Source: UBA11855 sp035297385 (GTDB taxonomy: Archaea; Thermoproteota; Bathyarchaeia; Bathyarchaeales; Bathycorpusculaceae). From it: 5,021 bases of DNA. This document shows positions 1 to 5,021 of the stretch, one piece after another. Positions within the stretch are counted from its first letter, which is position 1. Each line of letters starts with the position of its first letter. Under the pieces are notes generated by a model, which was not told where the DNA came from, made no database searches, and was given only the letters and a program-made list of their open reading frames with translations. A program made the translations under genes and the position numbers. The stretch is from assembly GCA_035297385.1 (NCBI GenBank), contig DATGZD010000171.1:1-5021 (forward strand), in the 5' to 3' direction.

Positions 1-118
1 GAAGCAAAGCATCTTTGATTTAGATAGTGTGTCTTTTCGGACATTCGCCGAAACTATGTTAACGAGTCTTTTCAAATTTCTGGTCGAATTATCTTAAGGT
101 GTAGAACTTAAGCGATCC
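1..118. other. 3' flank of the dehydrogenase gene, no gene seen
   Basis: No protein or RNA gene could be supported here. There are three small inverted repeats: CAAAG/CTTTG at 5-9 and 13-17, TTTCGG/CCGAAA at 35-40 and 48-53, and CTTAAG/CTTAAG at 93-98 and 107-112. The last lies 6 bases past the stop of the minus-strand dehydrogenase gene. None is followed on the minus strand by the T-rich tract expected of an archaeal terminator, so where that transcript ends is unclear. Confidence 0.4.
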
Positions 119-1054
119 TTACTCTATATTTTGCGCTGCCATTGTGTATGTTTGGTTAATTATTTTTGCTGCTTCGATTATTCCTTTTTGTTCATTGCTA
201 TCTAAACTTGTGTACAAGGACCGCCCGATCATCTTTCCTATTTGAGTTGGAGTTCCTACGAATGTTGGTTCGGGAATTCCTTGAATCTTCATCGGTGTTG
301 CGATAGAGAGAACCTCATCAGTGTTTTTTACTATTGCTCTTACTATGTCTCTGAATGAGGCTGCTGGGCCATATTCTGTGCCACCTATATTGTCAACTAT
401 CAGTTTTGATACTGATTTTACGTAAGAAGCGATCTTGTCTTTGGATAGGGATTTGTGTTCCGCTTTTAGAAATTCATCGATGGGCTGATTGAAGATTCGT
501 GTTGTTGACCATAGTATTACGGCGTTGTCTCCGTGTTCGCCTCCTACCCAGCCTTGAATTTGGGATATAGGAACATTAAGTGAGTCAGATAGTGCGTGTC
601 TGAACCTCAAAGACTCGAGGTTTGTTCCAGTGCCTATTACAAAGCTGGCTTTTGTGTATTTTTTGCATACCATAGCCATAGCGTCGACCGGGTTTGTTAT
701 CACGATGTACTTTGCGTCGGGATTGTTGTGAGCCGTTGCTTCGGAGATTTCCCTTACTATTTTGGCGTTTTGAATCGCTAAATCGCGTCTGCTCATTTGA
801 ATGCCTGGAGTTCGAGGTTTTCCGGCGGATATCAGAATAATATCGGCGTTAGTCACATCTTGATCTCTGTCGCATGCATTTATTTCTACGTCCAATCCGA
901 GACTTGCCTTAACATGGTTCAGTTCTTGCGCGAATGCTGCTGAAAGGTTTGGCTTTACATCGCATAGTGTTAAAGTGTCGGCAAGGCCCGCGGACATGAT
1001 TGTATAGGCTGTTGGGCGACCAACTCTGCCTGTTCCGATCTGTGCAATATGCAT
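119..1054 (-). CDS. mdh: Malate dehydrogenase (malate/lactate dehydrogenase family, NAD-type)
   Basis: Cytoplasmic enzyme interconverting malate and oxaloacetate, linked to the citric acid cycle. At 311 residues it has normal length for the family. Visible features are the Rossmann motif GTGRVG (7-12), Asp32 at the end of the second strand (favours NAD over NADP), the loop PRTPG (80-84) with Arg81, the TNPVD motif (120-124), Arg150 in LRFR, and GEHGD (172-176) with catalytic His174. Arg81 sits where malate dehydrogenases have Arg and lactate dehydrogenases Gln, so malate is the likelier substrate. Arg89 matches the mobile-loop arginine. Two oddities: the residue paired with the catalytic histidine is Glu147, where the family usually has Asp, and the substrate loop is two residues longer than the common PRKPGMSR pattern. 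The ATG is preceded by AAGGAG. The 90-base gap upstream holds a TATA-like box, so it is probably transcribed on its own. Family assignment is firm; malate specificity is inferred. Confidence 0.88.
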   Translation of the reverse strand: MHIAQIGTGRVGRPTAYTIMSAGLADTLTLCDVKPNLSAAFAQELNHVKASLGLDVEINACDRDQDVTNADIILISAGKPRTPGIQMSRRDLAIQNAKIVREISEATAHNNPDAKYIVITNPVDAMAMVCKKYTKASFVIGTGTNLESLRFRHALSDSLNVPISQIQGWVGGEHGDNAVILWSTTRIFNQPIDEFLKAEHKSLSKDKIASYVKSVSKLIVDNIGGTEYGPAASFRDIVRAIVKNTDEVLSIATPMKIQGIPEPTFVGTPTQIGKMIGRSLYTSLDSNEQKGIIEAAKIINQTYTMAAQNIE

Positions 1055-1064
1055 TAATTTACAT

Positions 1065-1070
1065 CTCCTT
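1065..1070 (-). promoter_or_regulatory. Ribosome binding site of the dehydrogenase gene
   Basis: On the minus strand AAGGAG (1070-1065) lies 10 bases before the ATG at 1054. It matches the core complement of the archaeal 16S rRNA 3' end and supports that start. Confidence 0.6.
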
Positions 1071-1087
1071 GTTTAAAGGCAATTCCT

Positions 1088-1097
1088 GTTTTTAAAC
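1088..1097 (-). promoter_or_regulatory. Candidate TATA box for the dehydrogenase gene
   Basis: The minus strand reads GTTTAAAAAC (1097-1088), similar to the archaeal TATA consensus TTTAWATA. A start of transcription about 27 bases downstream would fall near 1066, leaving a short leader that would only just include the Shine-Dalgarno site. The placement is therefore approximate. Confidence 0.35.
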
Positions 1098-1144
1098 GCT
1101 TATTGATTATGGTCCGGGATGTAAGGGTATTGTCGCTTTCAGGA

Positions 1145-1978
1145 CTAAGTCAAGTCTGACTTGTTGATTTGTTGACTCCAATCTTGCATGAGATTATATG
1201 TGACTTCGATTGTTTCCTGGTTGATCATCACGGGTTGAGCTATTTTGACTATTTTGTTTGATGATTTAGTTAGGGCACATGCAACTGCACTCACGAGTGG
1301 ACAGCCAAGAATGAGGACGCCTCTTGGATTAGATTCTTTTTCGTAGAGTTTTTTGTATATGGAGTCTTTTATTTTCATGGTTATTTTGTTTTGTTGGAAC
1401 GTTATTTCGATTTCTGTAGCAAGGTTAAATTTCTCCAGGATTATTTGTGGCATTATTTCGCAAAACTGGTTTATGTTTAGGTTGGTGAAATCAATTCTTG
1501 ATTTGTCTTCGATGTCTGTTAAGATTCCTATTCCTGGCGGGGTTATGAGAATCCCTTTTTCATTTTCTAGTAGGAATTTGCCTTGGGCTATTTCTTCGGT
1601 TGAGGGCAGAGGGGAAGTTTCTTCGGAGGATATGTATACAACTGCTTCTTTTAGGCTTTTTAGGTGCTCTGGGATGTAGACGCTTTTTGGATAGGGGGGG
1701 ATGTAGAAGGCTTGACCTGTGTACTCAAAATCTTTGATTATTCTGTCTATTGTAGAGTATCTTGATGTTGCGTCGTTGCAGAGCAAGTTACTTTCGATTC
1801 GTCTAGGTGGTCCGAGGAGCAAAAAGAGAATTCCCCAGAAGATTAAGCCTAATCCGACGAAGGCAAGAGCTGGAATTTCATATAATATGGCGAAAAGCAA
1901 CGAAAGAATTCCGGGAACTAAAAGAATAACGATAGCCCTGCTTGGATAATCGCTATTCACGTGCCGTATGACGATCAA
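1145..1978 (-). CDS. Membrane-anchored protein of unknown function (277 residues)
   Basis: I do not recognise this family with confidence. Two hydrophobic helices near the N terminus (about 15-33 and 35-56) form a hairpin followed by GPPRR, so both ends probably face the cytoplasm. The remaining 220 residues look like a soluble mixed alpha/beta domain. A proline-rich stretch FYIPPYPKSVYIPEH lies at about 91-105, a glycine/proline turn at 146-152, and a small-residue motif GCPLVSAVACALTKS at 225-239 containing Cys226 and Cys234. The start is TTG at 1978, chosen because TAGGA lies 9 bases upstream and no early ATG exists; GTG at codon 7 is the alternative. It begins 61 bases after the archaeosortase gene with no clear promoter between, so the two are probably cotranscribed. 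A role as partner or regulator of the sorting enzyme is inference from position only. Confidence 0.75.
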   Translation of the reverse strand: MIVIRHVNSDYPSRAIVILLVPGILSLLFAILYEIPALAFVGLGLIFWGILFLLLGPPRRIESNLLCNDATSRYSTIDRIIKDFEYTGQAFYIPPYPKSVYIPEHLKSLKEAVVYISSEETSPLPSTEEIAQGKFLLENEKGILITPPGIGILTDIEDKSRIDFTNLNINQFCEIMPQIILEKFNLATEIEITFQQNKITMKIKDSIYKKLYEKESNPRGVLILGCPLVSAVACALTKSSNKIVKIAQPVMINQETIEVTYNLMQDWSQQINKSDLT

Positions 1979-1987
1979 ATCTATGCT

Positions 1988-1992
1988 TCCTA
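1988..1992 (-). promoter_or_regulatory. Ribosome binding site supporting a TTG start
   Basis: The minus strand reads TAGGA (1992-1988), 9 bases before TTG at 1978. The first in-frame alternative, GTG six codons later, has no purine-rich site at a suitable distance. This decides the start of the 277-residue gene. Confidence 0.5.
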
Positions 1993-2039
1993 AGTGATTG
2001 CTGTCTAGGTTGATTACTTGAAGATGATGGGAAGGGTTT

Positions 2040-4106
2040 TTAGTATTTTGGAATACGGTTTAGTTTCCATACAACGGTGGGTGCATTTCTTGTAATCTTA
2101 ATGGATCTACTTACGAATTCGTATTCTTTAAGGTTTTTCAGTATGTCTACGATTTCTTGTTCACTGATTTGATCTGCGTATTGTTTCTGGAGCTCTGTAT
2201 AAATGTCAGCTGTTGTAGTCAATTTCTTTGCTTTGGTCAGTACATTGAGGCTCTTCAGTACGCTCTTTTCTTTTGTGGTGGCTAGGTTTTGGAAGGCTTT
2301 GAGGTTATTGGACATTTGTTTTCGTTGAGTGAAATATTGTGTGAATGTTATTAAAATTAATATGAAGATTGAGGCGGCAAGAAGTACTTGTAGAGCTGGA
2401 ACACCTAAAGACATTAATGCTTGAGTTCTGAGACGTTCCCAACTCGAGGCGATTACTTGCCCAGCTTGGACCAATTCTGCTTCATATTGAGGCAGTTTTT
2501 CAGGGTCCTGACTTAGAATTATTAGATTTATTCTCACATATTTTTGTTCAAGTCCTGATTCTGTTGCAAATATGACTCTTTCATACCAATAGACTGTAGC
2601 TTGAGTATATTGAGTAGAATACTTGGGGCTATCGAAAGCAAGATACTTGGCGATCAATGGCGGCTGCTCTATAAGAGTAACTTCTTTGGAACTACGTATG
2701 CTAACGATTGGTTCTTGTCCTTGCCCTGTCCAATAAGTTATGAAGCAGGTTTCCCAGTTATGAAGGGTTGATAAGCTTGCAGAGATGCTAAGTGTTGCAT
2801 ACATTACAGTGTTATTTTCGTAATCTGGGAAATAGCCGTAAACTAGAGCGATATCTTGTTTGGTTAGTTCCTCGTATTGGACGTCTTCATAAAGATACGT
2901 AAGGGTATAATTCTTCAGTTTTGGAAAGATTCTTTCTGCTTCCTTCCAATTGCTATTTTGAGCAATTTGGATTGATCCCTGTGTTGCTGCAAATGTTGGT
3001 GGAGCGAAGGAAAGAACTGCCAAGGAACTGGCAAGGACGATTAGAGTGAGTTTTAAGAAGGTAGTTTTGGAAATTGGCAAATTTGTTTTGTTGAAGAATC
3101 TACCGCAGTTCTGACAGAAGTCGTTGGTATCTGAATCTGTTTTGCAGGTTACACATGGCTTTTGTTGTTCTATCTTTGTTATTATTGGGATTTTTAGGAT
3201 TTTGTCGGATAAACCAAGAAGGAGCAGCATTCCTACGAAAATTAAGACAATACCTGCAAATGAATGAACGAGTTGGGCTGCTTCTTCACTGATTCCGTAG
3301 CCAACTGAGACAATTGTAACCAATCGAATTATGTTTAGACCTGCGAATAGTAGAAATCCAGAAATGAACAGTAGCATTTTTTTCAGTATTGATGTAGAAG
3401 CTAGAATTACTAAAAATGTAGCAAACATGACAAATGCCGTTAGAGAGTATAGTCCTGAGCAGGCTAAGTCGATTGAGAATGCCAAGGGTTGTCCAGCTTG
3501 GTTTGAAAGCAGGATTGCTGGCGCACCGTAATCATAGGATAATGTTACTGGTAAGCCTAGTGTGTGCATTATGGTGTATGAGGTTTGTGTGTTGATGTTA
3601 GCTAAGGCGCCACCAATGGGATTGGTTATTAATGCGGGTAGTGGTATAAGGAAGAAGAGAAAGAGTAGTGGGATGGCTATTATTTTGAGGACTTGTGGAT
3701 TTAGTAGAATGAGTGTTATTCCTGCTATGAAGATTGGAAGAGAAGTGAGATGGTATTCTAAAGGGTAGAAGGTGCTGGATCCATAGATATAGAGTAGGAA
3801 GGCTATAACGCATAGAATAGTTCCGGTAATTCCGTTTGTGTATGTTCTTCGAGAATTGCCGTTTCTGGTTGCTACGGCGGCCTTGACTGCATCTTTCTTC
3901 AGGTAGAAGAGGAAGCCAGCCAGGAAGGGCATTATGAGAAGGTGTGTTAGGGCTTCATCGTTCAATATTTCGTTTGCTAGGACTGAGAAGTCGTTTCCAT
4001 ATATTATTATGAGGGTTAGTGCTACCAGAGCAAACGCTATGACAAGCTTGTATCCTGCTCTAAGGTTTTTATTTGCGCTTTTTAAAAAGTCGTTCATTTT
4101 TGTCAT
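2040..4106 (-). CDS. Archaeosortase/exosortase-family protein with zinc ribbon, EpsI-like domain and winged-helix-like tail
   Basis: Multi-pass membrane protein of 688 residues. Residues 20-300 form the archaeosortase core, with about eight hydrophobic segments. The expected active-site residues are Cys216 in DLACSGLYSL, Arg261 in LNIIRLV and His281 in LVHSFAG. This family is thought to cleave C-terminal sorting tails from surface proteins and join them to a lipid or other carrier. Next comes a zinc ribbon with Cys318, Cys321, Cys331 and Cys334. A hydrophobic segment at 352-370 ends in a signal-peptidase-like TFAAT. An outside domain (about 376-565) resembles EpsI/DUF3485, with HNWETC at 449-454 and a tryptophan-tyrosine strand near 506-508. 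A membrane segment at about 570-590 is followed by a charged tail whose last part (about 614-684) looks like a winged helix. Typical members have 200-300 residues, or about 500 when fused to EpsI. The ATG at 4106 has AGGT five bases upstream; Met4 has none. The core call is strong, the EpsI and winged-helix calls moderate. Confidence 0.88.
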   Translation of the reverse strand: MTKMNDFLKSANKNLRAGYKLVIAFALVALTLIIIYGNDFSVLANEILNDEALTHLLIMPFLAGFLFYLKKDAVKAAVATRNGNSRRTYTNGITGTILCVIAFLLYIYGSSTFYPLEYHLTSLPIFIAGITLILLNPQVLKIIAIPLLFLFFLIPLPALITNPIGGALANINTQTSYTIMHTLGLPVTLSYDYGAPAILLSNQAGQPLAFSIDLACSGLYSLTAFVMFATFLVILASTSILKKMLLFISGFLLFAGLNIIRLVTIVSVGYGISEEAAQLVHSFAGIVLIFVGMLLLLGLSDKILKIPIITKIEQQKPCVTCKTDSDTNDFCQNCGRFFNKTNLPISKTTFLKLTLIVLASSLAVLSFAPPTFAATQGSIQIAQNSNWKEAERIFPKLKNYTLTYLYEDVQYEELTKQDIALVYGYFPDYENNTVMYATLSISASLSTLHNWETCFITYWTGQGQEPIVSIRSSKEVTLIEQPPLIAKYLAFDSPKYSTQYTQATVYWYERVIFATESGLEQKYVRINLIILSQDPEKLPQYEAELVQAGQVIASSWERLRTQALMSLGVPALQVLLAASIFILILITFTQYFTQRKQMSNNLKAFQNLATTKEKSVLKSLNVLTKAKKLTTTADIYTELQKQYADQISEQEIVDILKNLKEYEFVSRSIKITRNAPTVVWKLNRIPKY

Positions 4107-4150
4107 CTTATACCTGCTTGCTCGGTATGCAATTAGTTTGAATTGTTGAG

Positions 4151-4160
4151 CTTATTTAAT
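4151..4160 (-). promoter_or_regulatory. Candidate TATA box for the archaeosortase gene
   Basis: The minus strand reads ATTAAATAAG (4160-4151), preceded by an A-rich stretch (GAAATAAC) that could serve as the TFB recognition element. Transcription would begin near 4128, giving a leader of about 22 bases that includes the weak AGGT ribosome site. This would let the gene be transcribed separately from the small gene upstream, 135 bases away. Confidence 0.42.
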
Positions 4161-4241
4161 GTTATTTCAGGTAGGCAGATTGAATCCTTCGTGTTTGCTT
4201 GCTGATCCCCGGTTTTGAAGGTTTTTTGATGTTGTTGTTTT

Positions 4242-4448
4242 TTATGTTTCGAGGATCGTGGTCATTAATCGAACAGCTACGGTTATGAGAAACAGTGCCG
4301 AGACTGTTAGTGCTGCTATTTCGAGTCTACGGATTAATGTTTCTACCATTCCGTAGTATCGTGGGATTAGTTTAGATGTTGGGAGCAGTATTATAGATAG
4401 GACTGCTAAGAATAGGCTTATGTCCCAGAAGCCCAATGGAAAATTCAT
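4242..4448 (-). CDS. Small membrane protein with two transmembrane segments (68 residues)
   Basis: Unrecognised small protein starting MNFPLGFWDISLF. Two hydrophobic helices (about residues 8-24 and 43-64) are joined by a loop containing PRYYG and the basic pair RR (about residues 29-41), which suggests that the loop is on the cytoplasmic side. It has no cysteines and no catalytic motif. The start is ATG at 4448: GAGGTG, a close match to the archaeal Shine-Dalgarno, lies nine bases upstream. A GTG at 4460 would lengthen the protein by four residues, but that GTG is itself the end of the GAGGTG site. The gene ends 135 bases before the archaeosortase gene on the same strand, with no T-rich terminator between, so partial cotranscription is possible. 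The good ribosome site, the TATA-like box and the clean hydropathy pattern argue for a real gene. A structural or accessory role in the membrane module is a guess. Confidence 0.68.
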   Translation of the reverse strand: MNFPLGFWDISLFLAVLSIILLPTSKLIPRYYGMVETLIRRLEIAALTVSALFLITVAVRLMTTILET

Positions 4449-4457
4449 TTTTTGTTG

Positions 4458-4463
4458 CACCTC
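4458..4463 (-). promoter_or_regulatory. Strong ribosome binding site that fixes the small gene's start
   Basis: The minus strand reads GAGGTG (4463-4458), nine bases before ATG at 4448. It overlaps the GTG codon at 4460-4458, which would otherwise look like a start. This favours ATG 4448. Confidence 0.65.
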
Positions 4464-4511
4464 TCCCAGTGAATAGTATTTTGGAATGATTCATCAATTG
4501 GTTTATTGGGC

Positions 4512-4521
4512 TATATTTATT
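4512..4521 (-). promoter_or_regulatory. Candidate TATA box for the small membrane protein gene
   Basis: The minus strand reads AATAAATATA (4521-4512), close to the archaeal TATA consensus. The predicted transcription start is near 4490, giving a leader of about 40 bases with the GAGGTG site. It is the best TATA-like element in the window and may drive the whole membrane-protein group. Confidence 0.42.
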
Positions 4522-4830
4522 AGCTAATATTTCAGTTTGAAACTTATTTTAGCTTTTCTGTAACTGACGTCCTCTATTAGCACGCTAGAAGTCCATTAAT
4601 GCAGGGCTAAGTAATGCATGTTCTTGAAATAAATTCTAATGGCTGCCTCATTTTTTTGGAACTGGATCTTCAAGTAATATTGTTTAGCTTTATATGCTAT
4701 GAGTCTTCTGTTGTTTTCAAGAATTTTGCAACAGCGTTCTTCAACACTGCATTTTTAGTGTATTGTAATTAAGTGATTTATTTCATATTATGTTGTAGCT
4801 CTAGCCTTTTCGACAAAATGATATTCGCTG
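4522..4830. other. AT-rich intergenic stretch with a weak open frame
   Basis: No gene with a proper start is seen. On the minus strand a frame stays open for 52 codons (4754-4599) up to TAA at 4598-4596 and would read, in part, VEERCCKILENNRRLIAYKA. It lacks an ATG, GTG or TTG at its beginning and a ribosome site. After the TAA the same frame stays open for about 23 more codons. The composition is protein-like but the length is within what chance allows in AT-rich DNA. It could be a gene relic. Confidence 0.3.
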
Positions 4831-4940
4831 ATTACAGATTAGGATTACCTATGCTAGGATCTACGCTCTATAGGTTTAGGAAATAAGCGGCCTCGATGCG
4901 AGGGAAGGTGCCCCTGATTCTGGGAAGCCTAATTCTTAAT
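4831..4940. ncRNA. Candidate structured RNA element, strand undecided
   Basis: The ends can pair: 4837-4843 (GATTAGG) with 4928-4934 (CCTAATT) gives seven pairs including one G-U. A 2x2 internal loop follows, then four more pairs between 4831-4834 and 4937-4940. Inside are possible hairpins ACCTAT/ATAGGT (4847-4852 with 4870-4875), CCTCG/CGAGG (4891-4895 with 4899-4903) and CCC/GGG (4912-4914 with 4922-4924). The segment 4887-4930 has 29 G or C in 44 bases, far above the surrounding AT-rich DNA, which is a common sign of structured RNA in AT-rich archaea. It lies 65 bases before a possible plus-strand gene start, so it could be a leader element, an independent small RNA, or a small inverted-repeat insertion. 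It matches no family I recognise in full. Confidence 0.3.
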
Positions 4941-4960
4941 AGTGTCTAGAAAATATTATG

Positions 4961-4970
4961 TTAATAATAA
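4961..4970 (+). promoter_or_regulatory. Candidate TATA box for the gene entering the right edge
   Basis: TTAATAATAA on the plus strand would place transcription start near 4993, 13 bases before the ATG at 5006. The sequence is nearly symmetrical, so on the minus strand it could instead promote transcription starting near 4940, at the edge of the structured element. Confidence 0.22.
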
Positions 4971-5005
4971 CGCAGTTAGTTAAGAAATAAAGTTGGATTG
5001 AAAAG

Positions 5006-5021
5006 ATGAAAGCCGTGGTGC
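5006..5021 (+). CDS. Possible start of a plus-strand gene, cut by the window edge
   Basis: ATG at 5006 followed by codons for Lys-Ala-Val-Val runs off the window. MKAVV is a common N terminus in sugar-nucleotide transferases and in zinc-type alcohol dehydrogenases, but five residues cannot decide. A weak GGAT lies 9 bases upstream and a TATA-like element about 40 bases upstream. The gene would be divergent from the four minus-strand genes. Confidence 0.33.

Noticed and set aside
119..1054. Lactate dehydrogenase instead of malate dehydrogenase
   Set aside because: Arg81 occupies the specificity position where lactate enzymes have Gln. Other 2-hydroxyacids remain possible because of the altered loop.
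1147..1162. Hairpin AAGTCA/TGACTT with a four-base loop at the end of the 277-residue gene as a terminator
   Set aside because: It is only six pairs, overlaps the coding end and has no T-rich tract after it on the minus strand.
3331..3768. Plus-strand open frames opposite the archaeosortase gene
   Set aside because: They mirror the hydrophobic codons of the real gene, lack ribosome sites and have no domain-like character.
4458..4460. GTG start giving a 72-residue version of the small membrane protein
   Set aside because: This GTG is the end of the GAGGTG ribosome site, nine bases before ATG 4448, which is the better start.
4907..4929. Resemblance to the first half of a cobalamin riboswitch (GGTGCC followed by GGGAAGCC)
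   Set aside because: The next required blocks (GGTG-AA, then the CCCGC-ACTG box) are absent; the sequence turns AT-rich at once. Only a few short words match, so this is probably chance.
4837..4934. tRNA gene, because seven terminal bases pair like an acceptor stem
   Set aside because: There is no TTCGA-type T loop or recognisable D arm, and arm spacing does not fit.

Overview
This is about 5 kb of AT-rich DNA from what is most probably an uncultured archaeon, perhaps of the Bathyarchaeia/Thermoproteota type. Three things point that way. Genes are preceded by TATA-box-like elements about 25-45 bases from the start, together with short Shine-Dalgarno sites. One large protein is an archaeosortase/exosortase-family enzyme. 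The malate/lactate-type dehydrogenase looks archaeal. The phylum is a guess from protein resemblance and no marker gene confirms it.

All four complete genes lie on the minus strand and read right to left. (1) 4448-4242 encodes a 68-residue protein with two membrane segments. (2) 4106-2040 encodes a 688-residue membrane protein. It has an archaeosortase core (Cys216, Arg261, His281), a CxxC...CxxC zinc ribbon, an outside domain resembling EpsI, another membrane segment and a winged-helix-like cytoplasmic tail. (3) 1978-1145 encodes a 277-residue protein of unknown function with two N-terminal membrane segments, probably cotranscribed with gene 2. (4) 1054-119 encodes a malate/lactate-family dehydrogenase with its own promoter-like sequence, probably an unrelated metabolic gene.

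The right end (4461-5005) is non-coding. It contains a weak open frame that could be a gene relic (4754-4596) and, near its end, a GC-rich block inside an imperfect long-range stem (4831-4940) that could be a structured RNA. The first few codons of a plus-strand gene may begin at 5006.

The most interesting item is gene 2. It puts a membrane sorting transpeptidase, a zinc ribbon, an EpsI-like partner domain and a possible DNA-binding tail on one chain, flanked by two small or unknown membrane proteins. Together these may form a surface-protein sorting module, although no substrate with a sorting tail is encoded in the window.
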